Source of the DNA: BOG-1112 sp964635325
GTDB taxonomy: Bacteria; Bdellovibrionota_B; Oligoflexia; Oligoflexales; Bog-1112
Direction: 5' to 3'
Assembly (NCBI GenBank): GCA_964635325.1
Contig: CAZWOL010000001.1
Location: 54,969-118,968, forward strand
DNA length: 64,000 nt
Made by a program: the position numbers and the translations under genes. The notes below the pieces were generated by a model, which was not told where the DNA came from, made no database searches, and worked only from the letters and a program-made list of their open reading frames with translations. This document shows, one piece after another, positions 18,876-27,206 of this stretch (within the stretch, counting starts at the first letter, position 1; each line of letters begins with the position of its first letter).

Positions 18876-19112
18876 CTAGGAAGCGCTTTCGCGACGAGCC
18901 GTCTTTGCTAAATAATACTGATCCAATTCGTGTTGAATAAAGAGTTTAATGACAGCATGACGGCTGATGGTTAAGTCGTTTGCGATTTCATCTAGCTCAT
19001 GAAGTGTTTTCAGACCAAAGTCAACATTCACTATTTGCACTTTATCGATGAGAGGAGGCATCATTTTGCCTCCTCTAAAATATTTGTTCACATCATCACC
19101 TTTGAGTGCCAT
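18876..19112 (-). CDS. orphan ribbon-helix-helix (CopG/BrnA-like) protein
   Basis: 78 residues. The segment VQIVNVDFGLKTLHELDEIA followed by ISRHAVIKLFIQHEL has the strand-helix-helix pattern and spacing of CopG/BrnA-type antitoxins that bind DNA as dimers. Such genes normally sit beside a toxin (BrnT or similar), but neither flank encodes one that I can recognise, so it is an orphan antitoxin or a plain regulator. It starts at ATG 19112 and lies convergent with murB, at the left edge of the accessory region. Confidence 0.65.
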   Translation of the reverse strand: MALKGDDVNKYFRGGKMMPPLIDKVQIVNVDFGLKTLHELDEIANDLTISRHAVIKLFIQHELDQYYLAKTARRESAS

Positions 19113-19457
19113 GGTCTCGATTTTATCTAGAAGAATTTTTTTGAAGTTTTCTTCTTAGTTTTTTCATACATCATCCTTTTCGTTCGTGTTGAAGGCCAAT
19201 AGGTTACAAGATGCTAATATTCGCCTTTGTGCAGATCTTAGCTCACTTGATATGAGAAGAAAAATTCCTATCCTAGATTTAAAGACCTTGCTCATTAAGA
19301 AAATTATCCGATAGACCAAGGAAAAATCGAAACACCATTGCCTTGCTGTCTTGGAGATAAAAAATAGAAAGCTTGCGTGTTTAATGTCGCGGCACATTCT
19401 TCTTGAAACTTATGAAAATCTAATCTAAGACTCCGCCTAACTTATGAAGGAAACCCA
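19113..19457. other. 345-bp stretch without a convincing gene
   Basis: AT-rich spacer between the ribbon-helix-helix gene and the accessory operon. A 77-codon open frame on the minus strand (19164-19397) has no domain, no ribosome-binding site and an unnatural composition, so I do not call it. I see no toxin remnant, terminator or RNA gene. The promoters for both flanking genes should be here, but no hexamer pair stands out. Confidence 0.5.
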
Positions 19458-20234
19458 ATGCGTTTTTATCTTCAAGCCAAGAAATCGGAAGCTGCACTTT
19501 TTAAAAGAAAGATAGTTCTCTGTTTCTTCATGTCATGTGCCGGCATTACTGCAGTATATTTCTTGATGATAGAGAATATCTTCTCCCAAGAGAAAGACGT
19601 AAAAGCGGTTGAACTGGCTCAGGACGAATTTTCCCAAGCCTTCAATCTCGATCACCAGAGCAAAAAGTTGACCGAGAATCTTCTAGAGACTATAAGCTCT
19701 GCTGTGGTTGCTTCTCGTGCAGAAACTGCAAACAAGATTTTTCACCAAGAAAGAGCGAACGTATTTTTTGATAAAGAATATTTTTTCGCGAACCTAACAC
19801 TTAACTCTGACGATATTGCGCGTTTCCAAGCAAGGCTTGCCGATCTTTCAGAATTAAAAGATATAGAGGCTGCCAAAGGTGAAGTTTCACCGATCGTCGA
19901 TGAAAGGATGTCCCTCATCGACTTTCTCGCGAACTATGCTCTAAGAAACGAAAACGATCCAGCAAGCTCCATCATAGCGGATACTTTTGTCTCCTTGCTC
20001 CAAAGAGAGATACGTAAAGATCTGCCTGTCGATATAAAGAGGGTAGCTCTCGCTGAGAAGATGGATTTTATACGGATCTTAGCGGTCATGAATCGCGATT
20101 TAGCCGTCCAAACTATGAATTCACTCGATGACGTGCATAGAAAGCATTTAAGAACAAGCTATCTTATAGGACTGAAATCGCTTGATTTAGATGCTGAAGA
20201 ATACGCTTTATTTGTGAATAAGGTGGCAAAATGA
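19458..20234 (+). CDS. membrane-anchored protein of unknown function
   Basis: 258 residues. One transmembrane helix at about 19-39 follows a basic N-terminus, so the rest should lie in the periplasm. The remainder is helical, acidic and without cysteines, and I recognise no family. The start at ATG 19458 has AAGGAAACCC upstream. Its stop overlaps the start of the next gene as ATGA (20231-20234), so it is translationally coupled to the subtilase lipoprotein and may be its partner, anchor or inhibitor. That role is inference from the coupling only. Confidence 0.7.
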   Translation: MRFYLQAKKSEAALFKRKIVLCFFMSCAGITAVYFLMIENIFSQEKDVKAVELAQDEFSQAFNLDHQSKKLTENLLETISSAVVASRAETANKIFHQERANVFFDKEYFFANLTLNSDDIARFQARLADLSELKDIEAAKGEVSPIVDERMSLIDFLANYALRNENDPASSIIADTFVSLLQREIRKDLPVDIKRVALAEKMDFIRILAVMNRDLAVQTMNSLDDVHRKHLRTSYLIGLKSLDLDAEEYALFVNKVAK

Positions 20235-22306
20235 TGTGGATAGGCTTAAAAATTTCAGCGATTCTTTTACAAATTTTTTTCATATATTCTTGCGTTGATA
20301 GTCAAAACAAGACAGAACCCTCAACGGAAGTGGCATCTGATACAGGCAGTCCTGGACAAGGTCAAGAAACACAAGATCCATCATTTGATATCCAATTGTC
20401 GTCGTACTTCCATTTACGCAACTTGGTCGTTGCTGACACAGCTCGTGACCTCGCTCCCTTCGAGTTGGCTCCGGTCAAACATCCAAATGATCTCGAAAAC
20501 GTCTGCAATCTATCTGGCGGTCAGTGGCATAAAAATCTCTATACGTGTACCTGTGACCACAACAAACTTTTTTCTCCACGCATGGGATGCCTAGGGATCA
20601 AGGTTTCATCTAAGGGAGCTGCTTGCTTAAAGAAGGGGATGACAAAGATCCTGGAGATGAGTCTCAATGATTTCATCGATTGTCTCAGCAATATGTTTTC
20701 GAAAGATTCTTTTTTAAGCTTCTCTGCTTGGGATAAGGCTTCCTTTGAGCTACAGATCAAACTTGCAAAGAGACTCGACAACGAAGGATTTTCGTTTTTG
20801 AAAGGAGAGAGTTTTGACGATGTGTATATTGATGGACAGCAAAAAATGTGGCTTGAAACAAAGATAACTGCTGACGGAGCCCCACTCCGTCAATATCATA
20901 AGAGTAATAGTATCCTTTATGCCTACCCTCAAGACCCATTGCAGCCAAGCAATAAGTACATCAGCCCTTTTCCTCAAGAAGTGAAAACTACTCAAGGGCA
21001 TTGTGTTAATAAAATTTCTCAGCATTGGAAAGATGTTGGGTTGAGTGATATTCAGACGCTTTGTTCTGCGATCATTTCTGTTGTACAAAAGATTGATCAA
21101 GAGGAAGTATTAAGATTTGATAGTGTTTATGAAACCAAAACCTGCAGTTTCTGCGCACAAAATTATGCGGATTACGATAATCACTACCTTAGCTATTCCG
21201 TCTCTTTTCGTAATTTTCATGCTGTTGAGAGAGTATTTTTTCTAAATTTTCCGAAATTTAAGACAGCGATACGTTTAACCGCTACAGGTGATATTCACAC
21301 TGCTGAATTGGAAAAGGACAATTCCTCTCAAGCTCAAAGTAGAGGTTTTTTGCATGGTTCTAATATTCTAGTGATGGATTGGGCTATTGATAAGTCAAAA
21401 CTAATTCTTGAGGAACATTCACCTCTTAAAAATCTGTGGGACTATCTCGCTAAGCGTAAAATCCAATTAGGACCTTGTCTTTCTCCAGCTGAGCAAGAAG
21501 ACCTAATCGGTCTGCTTTTGGTGGACAATAGTATAGACCTGAAGGGTCAGGGAGTAGAATCGCTCTATCTCAATAAAAACAGGTTGTATGAGCTTCCTTC
21601 CTCATATGAGCAAAATGATTTTCTATTTTACTTACTTAATGCTCCTCTTTTTGGCAAAGAAAATAGCTCTTCAATACAAGGAGATAGGTATTCATCACTT
21701 GATTATATAAAAATCGATGTTTATCCAAACAGCCATGGCAATGAAATGGCGCGTGTTTTTACAAGTAATCTAGATAAATTTTCACTTATAGTATCTTTAA
21801 AAATTTTTAATCATTATTTTTTCTCGAAGGAGCATCTAAAGAAATTTATGCGACAACATAATGTGAAGATTGTTTCAACAGTTGTCACTCACTTTGAAAA
21901 ATTGACATTTTCTATACAAAGTGCAATTTCAGATAATTCTGATATTGTCTTTGTTTTTGCTGCAGGAAATTCTGAAGGTGAAGATAATGAGCTTGATCCT
22001 GCTTGGTCCGCGTCGATGAGCAATCTGCCAAATGTTATTATTACGGCTATGTATGATGAGTTTTCTCCAGGAAAGGTATTTGGTAATCGTGGAATGATTC
22101 CAACTCTCGCTGTTGAGCATCATGGTGATTATGGGACGTCATATTCGTCAGTATATGTTGGAAATCTAGCTGCGAAGTTACGAAAGAAATATCCCGAGTT
22201 GAATGCTGCAGAAATTGTCTCGATGATTCATGATAAAGGTAGGAAGATTGACGGACTCGCTGTGCGATCACGGAAGCTCGTTGATTTGAATATAGACCAC
22301 TATTAA
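20231..22306 (+). CDS. subtilisin-like (S8) serine protease lipoprotein
   Basis: 691 residues. The N-terminus has a hydrophobic stretch ending FIYSC (Cys21), a lipobox, then a Ser/Thr/Gln-rich linker. A Cys-containing domain of about 350 residues has no recognised family. The C-terminal third matches the S8 catalytic pattern in order: Asp432 in LVDNSID, His502 in HGNEMA, oxyanion Asn580 in FAAGNSEG and Ser637 in GTSYSSV. All four are present, although the motifs deviate from the usual DTGID, HGTHVA and GTSMAAP. The Asp-to-Ser spacing (205 residues) is compact. It is probably an active surface or periplasmic protease. It overlaps the upstream gene by 4 bp; the Hint gene follows after 14 bp. 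Confidence 0.75.
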   Translation: MMWIGLKISAILLQIFFIYSCVDSQNKTEPSTEVASDTGSPGQGQETQDPSFDIQLSSYFHLRNLVVADTARDLAPFELAPVKHPNDLENVCNLSGGQWHKNLYTCTCDHNKLFSPRMGCLGIKVSSKGAACLKKGMTKILEMSLNDFIDCLSNMFSKDSFLSFSAWDKASFELQIKLAKRLDNEGFSFLKGESFDDVYIDGQQKMWLETKITADGAPLRQYHKSNSILYAYPQDPLQPSNKYISPFPQEVKTTQGHCVNKISQHWKDVGLSDIQTLCSAIISVVQKIDQEEVLRFDSVYETKTCSFCAQNYADYDNHYLSYSVSFRNFHAVERVFFLNFPKFKTAIRLTATGDIHTAELEKDNSSQAQSRGFLHGSNILVMDWAIDKSKLILEEHSPLKNLWDYLAKRKIQLGPCLSPAEQEDLIGLLLVDNSIDLKGQGVESLYLNKNRLYELPSSYEQNDFLFYLLNAPLFGKENSSSIQGDRYSSLDYIKIDVYPNSHGNEMARVFTSNLDKFSLIVSLKIFNHYFFSKEHLKKFMRQHNVKIVSTVVTHFEKLTFSIQSAISDNSDIVFVFAAGNSEGEDNELDPAWSASMSNLPNVIITAMYDEFSPGKVFGNRGMIPTLAVEHHGDYGTSYSSVYVGNLAAKLRKKYPELNAAEIVSMIHDKGRKIDGLAVRSRKLVDLNIDHY

Positions 22307-22320
22307 TTGAAGGATTTAAA

Positions 22321-23160
22321 ATGGTTTCGTTTAAGAATGGAATGCTTGTTGGTCTTGCGACAGTTTTATTAGTCAATTCCGTTGCTTTCGGTGATCCATC
22401 TGCGTGGAACAGATGTAGAAAAGAAGATTGGCTCAGTGATGTCCAAGCCAAAGGGAGAGTCGAGTGGGCTAAGGGGTGTCTTTTGATAAATGATGACCAG
22501 TATGACTTTCTATTGCGTAATAAAAGATATCCAACGTTTATCCATGCAAACGGTAGTTTTAAGGCACCGACTACTCCTGGTGAGTCTTGTGATGGATGGC
22601 CTACCGGTGACGATTTCCTTATATGTAAGTGGGGTTGTTATACAGGGGACCAACGAGTTATGTTCTCCAGTCGATACATACCTATTGCAGAAGCAATGCA
22701 ATTAGAAACTCGAGTGACTGCGCTTGCAGAGGGCTCAAGCCTTAAAGACTTCCGCTTTCTAGATCAACCAATCGAAGCTTTTATCTCAGGTCAAACAAGC
22801 GAAAAAGTTCTTAAGTTCAGTACTGCGACAGGTAAAACTTTGCAGGTGACCACAAACCATCCTCTCGTTCTGTCGAATGGGTTGGTTACAGAAGCGGCCA
22901 AAGTTAAAGTTGGTGATTCTCTGCTTGGTCTGGTTAACGAAGCAGATCTCAATCTAGTAAGACCGGAGGCTATTGTTGCTATCGAGTCCGAAGAATTTGT
23001 GGGTACAGTTTACAATCTGCAACCTGAGTCGACGAAAGAGCTTGAAAATATCATCATAGCCGAAGGTTTATTAAACGGGTCAAATCGCTTTCAAAATGAG
23101 TGGTCTGAACGTGAATTTCGCATTCGTGCACGTCTAGGGCATGATGTAAGCGATTTATAG
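22321..23160 (+). CDS. secreted Hint (intein/hedgehog-like) domain protein
   Basis: 279 residues. A signal peptide (about 1-24, ending VAFG) is followed by a small Cys-containing domain of about 80 residues. A Hint domain begins at Cys106 (GCYTGDQRV), contains block B TTNHPLV (His180) and AAKVKVGDSLLG, and ends with a VYNLQ strand and IIIAEGLLNG. The canonical final His-Asn is replaced by Asn-Gly, and only about 25 residues follow. N-terminal thioester chemistry looks possible, but normal C-terminal splicing does not. It may self-cleave and release or attach the N-terminal domain. It shares the transcript with the subtilase gene and ends at a strong terminator. Confidence 0.7.
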   Translation: MVSFKNGMLVGLATVLLVNSVAFGDPSAWNRCRKEDWLSDVQAKGRVEWAKGCLLINDDQYDFLLRNKRYPTFIHANGSFKAPTTPGESCDGWPTGDDFLICKWGCYTGDQRVMFSSRYIPIAEAMQLETRVTALAEGSSLKDFRFLDQPIEAFISGQTSEKVLKFSTATGKTLQVTTNHPLVLSNGLVTEAAKVKVGDSLLGLVNEADLNLVRPEAIVAIESEEFVGTVYNLQPESTKELENIIIAEGLLNGSNRFQNEWSEREFRIRARLGHDVSDL

Positions 23161-23205
23161 TTTTTGTCTTTTAGCGTTTGCTAATTTATTTATTCCTCTG
23201 GTTTG

Positions 23206-23236
23206 AAGGCCTCATGAGATTAGTGAGGCCTTTTTT
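23206..23236 (+). terminator. intrinsic terminator after the Hint gene
   Basis: AAGGCCTCA (23206-23214) and TGAGGCCTT (23224-23232) form a perfect 9-bp stem with a 9-nt loop, running straight into TTTTTT. It ends the 19458-23160 operon and shows that the two downstream genes form a separate unit. Confidence 0.92.
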
Positions 23237-23313
23237 GATAGTTTTTATTTTACTCGAAGAGCGAAAAGCAAAGGTCTTATAACCTAGACTTCTTCACTTT
23301 AATCAGGAATTTT

Positions 23314-25221
23314 ATGCGAATTGTCAAATTTTCATGCTTTCTATTATTTATGTTTTTTAAAATACAAAATGTTCTTGCGGGTTTACCAACGCAACAGACT
23401 CCATTGCTTGGGCATGGTTATGATGAAGAAACCGAACAGGTTTTGTCTCAAGTAGTCAAATCAAGAGATGAACCTAAGTTTTTGTATGCAGGGCAGCAGG
23501 AGTCAACTCTACAGATTAAGCAAGATGTGTCTTTTGAAGAACTGTTAGCAGATCTCAATGTAAAGACAGCAGCTGGATTTTCGTTGGGAATTTTCAGTAT
23601 AAGTGGTGGTGTTGATTTTGTTTCTACTATAGCCAAGACATCACTTTCCTCTAACGTTGTGTATTTCTTTGATGTTAAAGGCAAGAGCGCAATGCTTAAT
23701 GGTGCTAGTTTTACTGATATTGCAGTCGCTTTGATTCAAAGTCGTCATGCTGAAAATAAGGAAAAATTCTTTAGCAAGCATTTTGTCAGTCGAGTCGATC
23801 TGGGTGGAAAGCTGGTGGCAGGCATCACTATGAATTTTGTTAATAAAGATGCTAAGAGCGCTTTTCATGCAAATTTCAAAATGGATTTGCTGGACTTTCT
23901 GAAAGCTAATGCCGAAGGAGGAGTGAAAAATGACCAATTAGCTGCAAGTGCGTCGATTAATATTTCAGCTAAGCAAATAGGTGGTGATCCAACAAGACTT
24001 TCGGAGATCTTTCGAAATGCGAATAATGGCGACATCCCAGTAGTTAGTTGCAATCTAAAGGATCTAAAGCCTTGTTTTGAGACAGTAAAAGCCATCATAA
24101 GTTATGGTCAATCGTTTGGTGAACAGTTAAAAAACCTTGAATACAATCCTTCCTCAGCAAGTGGTTCAGCCATTTTAGGTTCAGGTGTGTCAGCGTATTC
24201 GCGATATGGTTTGAATGAAGTCGATCAAAATCCTTCCCTTGCTGAGCTTAAGGAGATTAAGGATCGACGTGAATATTTGATTAGGCGTTATCTGCAATTT
24301 GCCAAGGATCGTCAAAGTATCGATAGGTTGCTGGATCTTCAACCCAGCACACAGGAGAGAAAAAGACTAGAGGAATTGCGTAGAAAAATTGAAATTTCGA
24401 TTACGGATGCTCTTAATACTATAGATACTTGTTATCATTCGCCAGGTGGTTGTCTTGAAGCAGGAAAAAAATTAGAGCTCTTTTCTTATTCAAGCGATGA
24501 AATTCAGTTTCAATGGACTTTTTTCAATTATTGCGAATTCGTGAAAGATTCGCTTCCAATTGCAGCAACAGTTGAGCGTATACGTCAAATTTTTCCAGAT
24601 GGAAATCATATGACCTGTGCCGAAATTCAAAGTGAATTGGAGGAAAAAAAATTCTTAGACTTATCTTTTAGTGTAGAAAAAGATGTTAAGCCTATTTCTG
24701 ATTTAAGTCCTCTTTCAGGTTTGACAAAACTTAGAAAAATCAAACTCGACAATAATCGTGTAAATAATCTTAAACCTTTAGAAACAAACTTGGGTCTTGA
24801 AATATTTAGCCTTAAAGGAAATGCCTTCACTCAATTTCCTAAGCTGTGTGCCTTTTCAAGGCTTAAGCATCTTGATTTAGAATTCAATAGAAAAATGGAA
24901 ATTGAGGGTGAGTTTGATATTGACTGCATTGACAAACTAAGATCTTTGGAATTTTTGAACGTACGTGGTGCGCAATTCGAGAACAAGAAGAGCGTTAGCT
25001 CGTTTGTTCAAATTGTAGAGGAGCATACGAAAGCGAAGCGTTTTGTGAGTTTTTTTACATCAACAACGGATGTTTGCGAAGCTTATATTCGTTGGCAGGA
25101 AAAATCTGGGAAATTGACTGAAGAAAGCAGTATGTTTTGTCGAAAAGAAGGTTTTGTTTTTGATGCTAATGATATTGGTATTCCATGCTCAGATAAGGTG
25201 CAGTTGCCTGTAGAAGATTGA
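23314..25221 (+). CDS. secreted MACPF-like protein with leucine-rich repeats
   Basis: 635 residues. Signal peptide about 1-22. Residues about 60-300 look like a MACPF/perforin domain: SKHFVSRVDLGGK places His156-Phe157, six residues and Gly164-Gly165, as in the family signature GTHY-x6-GG. SAKQIGGDP (GG at 223-224) matches the later conserved GG block. A charged, probably coiled-coil stretch (about 300-385) follows, then about four leucine-rich repeats (about 460-560) and a Cys-containing tail. Perforin-like proteins insert oligomeric pores into membranes; LRRs often bind partners. It has CAGGAATTTT before ATG 23314 and is followed after 7 bp by a paralogue. Pore formation is inferred, not shown. 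Confidence 0.65.
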   Translation: MRIVKFSCFLLFMFFKIQNVLAGLPTQQTPLLGHGYDEETEQVLSQVVKSRDEPKFLYAGQQESTLQIKQDVSFEELLADLNVKTAAGFSLGIFSISGGVDFVSTIAKTSLSSNVVYFFDVKGKSAMLNGASFTDIAVALIQSRHAENKEKFFSKHFVSRVDLGGKLVAGITMNFVNKDAKSAFHANFKMDLLDFLKANAEGGVKNDQLAASASINISAKQIGGDPTRLSEIFRNANNGDIPVVSCNLKDLKPCFETVKAIISYGQSFGEQLKNLEYNPSSASGSAILGSGVSAYSRYGLNEVDQNPSLAELKEIKDRREYLIRRYLQFAKDRQSIDRLLDLQPSTQERKRLEELRRKIEISITDALNTIDTCYHSPGGCLEAGKKLELFSYSSDEIQFQWTFFNYCEFVKDSLPIAATVERIRQIFPDGNHMTCAEIQSELEEKKFLDLSFSVEKDVKPISDLSPLSGLTKLRKIKLDNNRVNNLKPLETNLGLEIFSLKGNAFTQFPKLCAFSRLKHLDLEFNRKMEIEGEFDIDCIDKLRSLEFLNVRGAQFENKKSVSSFVQIVEEHTKAKRFVSFFTSTTDVCEAYIRWQEKSGKLTEESSMFCRKEGFVFDANDIGIPCSDKVQLPVED

Positions 25222-25228
25222 AAGTGAA

Positions 25229-26101
25229 ATGATAATGAGACTCAAATCAATATACTTTGCTTCTGTTTTGATGTTCATGCCTATGCAAATTTTTTGTATA
25301 GAGTTGGGTCAGGGTGTGGTTAGTGAATCTAACAACTTTGTGCAAGTTTGTTTAACAGGTGGCCGAGTTTATGCGGGGTCTAGTGAATCTGATTTGAGTC
25401 TCGTTTCTGAGGATGGCGATCATAACAAGGTTATGTCAGCTTTTGGAGAGGTGTCTGCAAGCATTGGAAATAATTTGTTTGGTGTATCAGGTGCGTGTTC
25501 TATTGATATAAAACACAAAAAACATGAGCATCATCTAAAATTTAGCCATAATTTTTCTGTTAGTTACCAAACGGAGTTGCTAACGAATTTGAGATGGTCA
25601 GAAACAGGAAAAAAGGCCTATCGCTCTGTTCCTCTGCGATACCAAGATAGATATTGGCTGTGGCCTGGATTTCAAAAGATCTGCGGAGATAGTTTTGTAC
25701 ATAGTGTTCGTAAAGGTGGTGGTGTAGAATTTCAAGTCGTGGTCTTCAGCGATAAAGTCATTACGAATCTCGAGGCCGTTAAAAAGATAGCAGTGAAAGT
25801 TCTCTTCGCGAAACGCACCAAGACTGTAAAAGACTCTTACACAACCTTGCAAGCCCATGATGGTATCTACGTGAGTGCCACTCAATACGGAGGTCGTCCT
25901 GAGGTCTTTGCATCGCAGTTTAAGGAAGCAGCCTTTTGCGAAGCTGGCAATCCTGAAAATTGCCGTAATAGAATCGCAGAAATATTTTCCTATGTGAGTG
26001 AAGATGGTGAGGCTGGTTTCAAAAGTCAAATTCGGGAAAATCCAGCTATTATCCATAGAGAGGTTCAAAAGTATCAGGACCTTGGTTTTGTACTAGATTA
26101 G
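25229..26101 (+). CDS. secreted MACPF-like protein, short paralogue
   Basis: 290 residues. A signal peptide (about 1-24) is followed by a domain sharing the same signature as the upstream gene: CGDSFVHSVRKGGG (Gly153 to Gly163-164) fits GTHF-x6-GG, and SATQYGGRP (GG 221-222) parallels SAKQIGGDP of the neighbour. It lacks the coiled-coil and LRR parts. Membrane-attack proteins often work as pairs, so the two may be co-subunits; this is inference. A second ATG two codons in is an alternative start. It is the last gene of the accessory region, convergent with dedA. Confidence 0.6.
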   Translation: MIMRLKSIYFASVLMFMPMQIFCIELGQGVVSESNNFVQVCLTGGRVYAGSSESDLSLVSEDGDHNKVMSAFGEVSASIGNNLFGVSGACSIDIKHKKHEHHLKFSHNFSVSYQTELLTNLRWSETGKKAYRSVPLRYQDRYWLWPGFQKICGDSFVHSVRKGGGVEFQVVVFSDKVITNLEAVKKIAVKVLFAKRTKTVKDSYTTLQAHDGIYVSATQYGGRPEVFASQFKEAAFCEAGNPENCRNRIAEIFSYVSEDGEAGFKSQIRENPAIIHREVQKYQDLGFVLD

Positions 26102-26222
26102 CTTGTAGGTTTTCATGCAGTGTGCATGGCGCAAATCTTCCATTTTTTCCCCAACAATATCGATACCTCTCGGCTCCGTGTTTCGCGCTGCGCTCGAGGT
26201 GATGTCATTTTGAATTTAAATA

Positions 26223-26882
26223 TTAACAGGACCTCGTCCGCATCCTATACATCTCGATGAGCATCGGGATCACAGACAGCACCGCAATACCAATCAAAAC
26301 CAACGTGAGACTGCTGCGGATGATGGGTAAGTTGCCGAAGAAGAAGCCTGCAGCAAGGAAGATAGCAGCCCAAGAGATGCCACCGATGATGTTGTAGTTC
26401 ATGAATTTTGCGTAATGCATTTTGCCAAAACCAGCAACGAAGGGAGTGAAGGTTCGGACGATGGGAGCGAAGCGACAGAGCACGATAGCTTTGTTACCGT
26501 ACTTTGCGAAGAAGCGATTTGTCCGAGAAATATACTCGGGTTTTAAGAAGCGTGATTGCTCCTTAAACAAACGGGCACCAAAGAAGCGGCCGATCGAGTA
26601 GTTCACCATATCTCCGAGAATTGCAGCAAATGAAACAAGTGCAAAGAGAGCCCAAATATCGAGTAAGCCTCGAGCGCAGATGGCACCAGCAGCAAAAAGC
26701 AAGGAGTCTCCTGGTAAAATCGGAGTGACCACCAAACCTGTTTCGCAGAATATAATTAGAAATAAAATGACATATGTGAGCACACCATAGTCACGAATAA
26801 TGTTCTCGAGGTAGACGTCGATTTTGAGAACAAAATGAATGATAAAATACGCAAAATCTACAAATTGGTGCAAAAGTTCCAA
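26223..26882 (-). CDS. DedA family membrane protein
   Basis: 219 residues with several hydrophobic helices and the SNARE-associated/DedA core. The GDSLLFAAGA block, the amphipathic GRFFGARLFKEQSRFLKPEYI segment, RFAPIVRTFTPFVAGFGKM and the GGISWAAIFLAAGFFFG stretch are all family hallmarks. DedA proteins are implicated in lipid scrambling of undecaprenyl phosphate or phosphatidylethanolamine. The start is TTG at 26882 with AGGAG upstream. It lies just downstream of the DUF971 gene on the same strand. Confidence 0.92.
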   Translation of the reverse strand: MELLHQFVDFAYFIIHFVLKIDVYLENIIRDYGVLTYVILFLIIFCETGLVVTPILPGDSLLFAAGAICARGLLDIWALFALVSFAAILGDMVNYSIGRFFGARLFKEQSRFLKPEYISRTNRFFAKYGNKAIVLCRFAPIVRTFTPFVAGFGKMHYAKFMNYNIIGGISWAAIFLAAGFFFGNLPIIRSSLTLVLIGIAVLSVIPMLIEMYRMRTRSC

Positions 26883-26891
26883 TTTAAACTC

Positions 26892-27197
26892 CTAAGAAGT
26901 TGCTTCGCTACTCAGGTGACGAAGATACTCAAACGTATAGATTCCTGTATTGTGTCCATCGTTAAACTGTATGCTCATAGCATAGCGTCCTACTGACTTG
27001 ATGAGCGTTGGACGCACACTCTCTGCAACGCTGAAATCTTTGCGTTTGCCAGTCTCTTCATCCACACAGCTTGCACAGGGGCAGAGCTTGCGCAAGCTAA
27101 CACAGTCGTAGCTAGCCTGGGCCTGATCCGTCCATGATATGCCCAAGGTGCGATCGTCGACTTGCCAAATTTCTTTGATTCCTAAATAGTTTGTCAT
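26892..27197 (-). CDS. DUF971 family protein
   Basis: 101 residues. The pattern LGISWTDQAQASYDCVSLRKLCPCASCVDE, with the Cys cluster CPCASC, then RPTLIKSVGRYAMSIQFNDGHNTGIYTFEYLR, is that of the DUF971/GBBH-like N-terminal family, often encoded next to Mrp as here. The cysteines suggest metal or Fe-S binding. It lies 9 bp from mrp and 9 bp from dedA, in one operon. The biochemical role is not established. Confidence 0.9.
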   Translation of the reverse strand: MTNYLGIKEIWQVDDRTLGISWTDQAQASYDCVSLRKLCPCASCVDEETGKRKDFSVAESVRPTLIKSVGRYAMSIQFNDGHNTGIYTFEYLRHLSSEATS

Positions 27198-27206
27198 ATT
27201 TAATTC

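Noticed and set aside
19164..19397. 77-codon open frame on the minus strand next to the orphan ribbon-helix-helix gene, considered as its toxin
   Set aside because: No toxin-like motif, no ribosome-binding site and unusual composition; it does not resemble BrnT, RelE or HigB proteins.
26114..26128. CATGCA-GTG-TGCATG inverted repeat as terminator between the MACPF-like gene and dedA
   Set aside because: The stem is only 6 bp with a 3-nt loop and has no U-tract on either strand.
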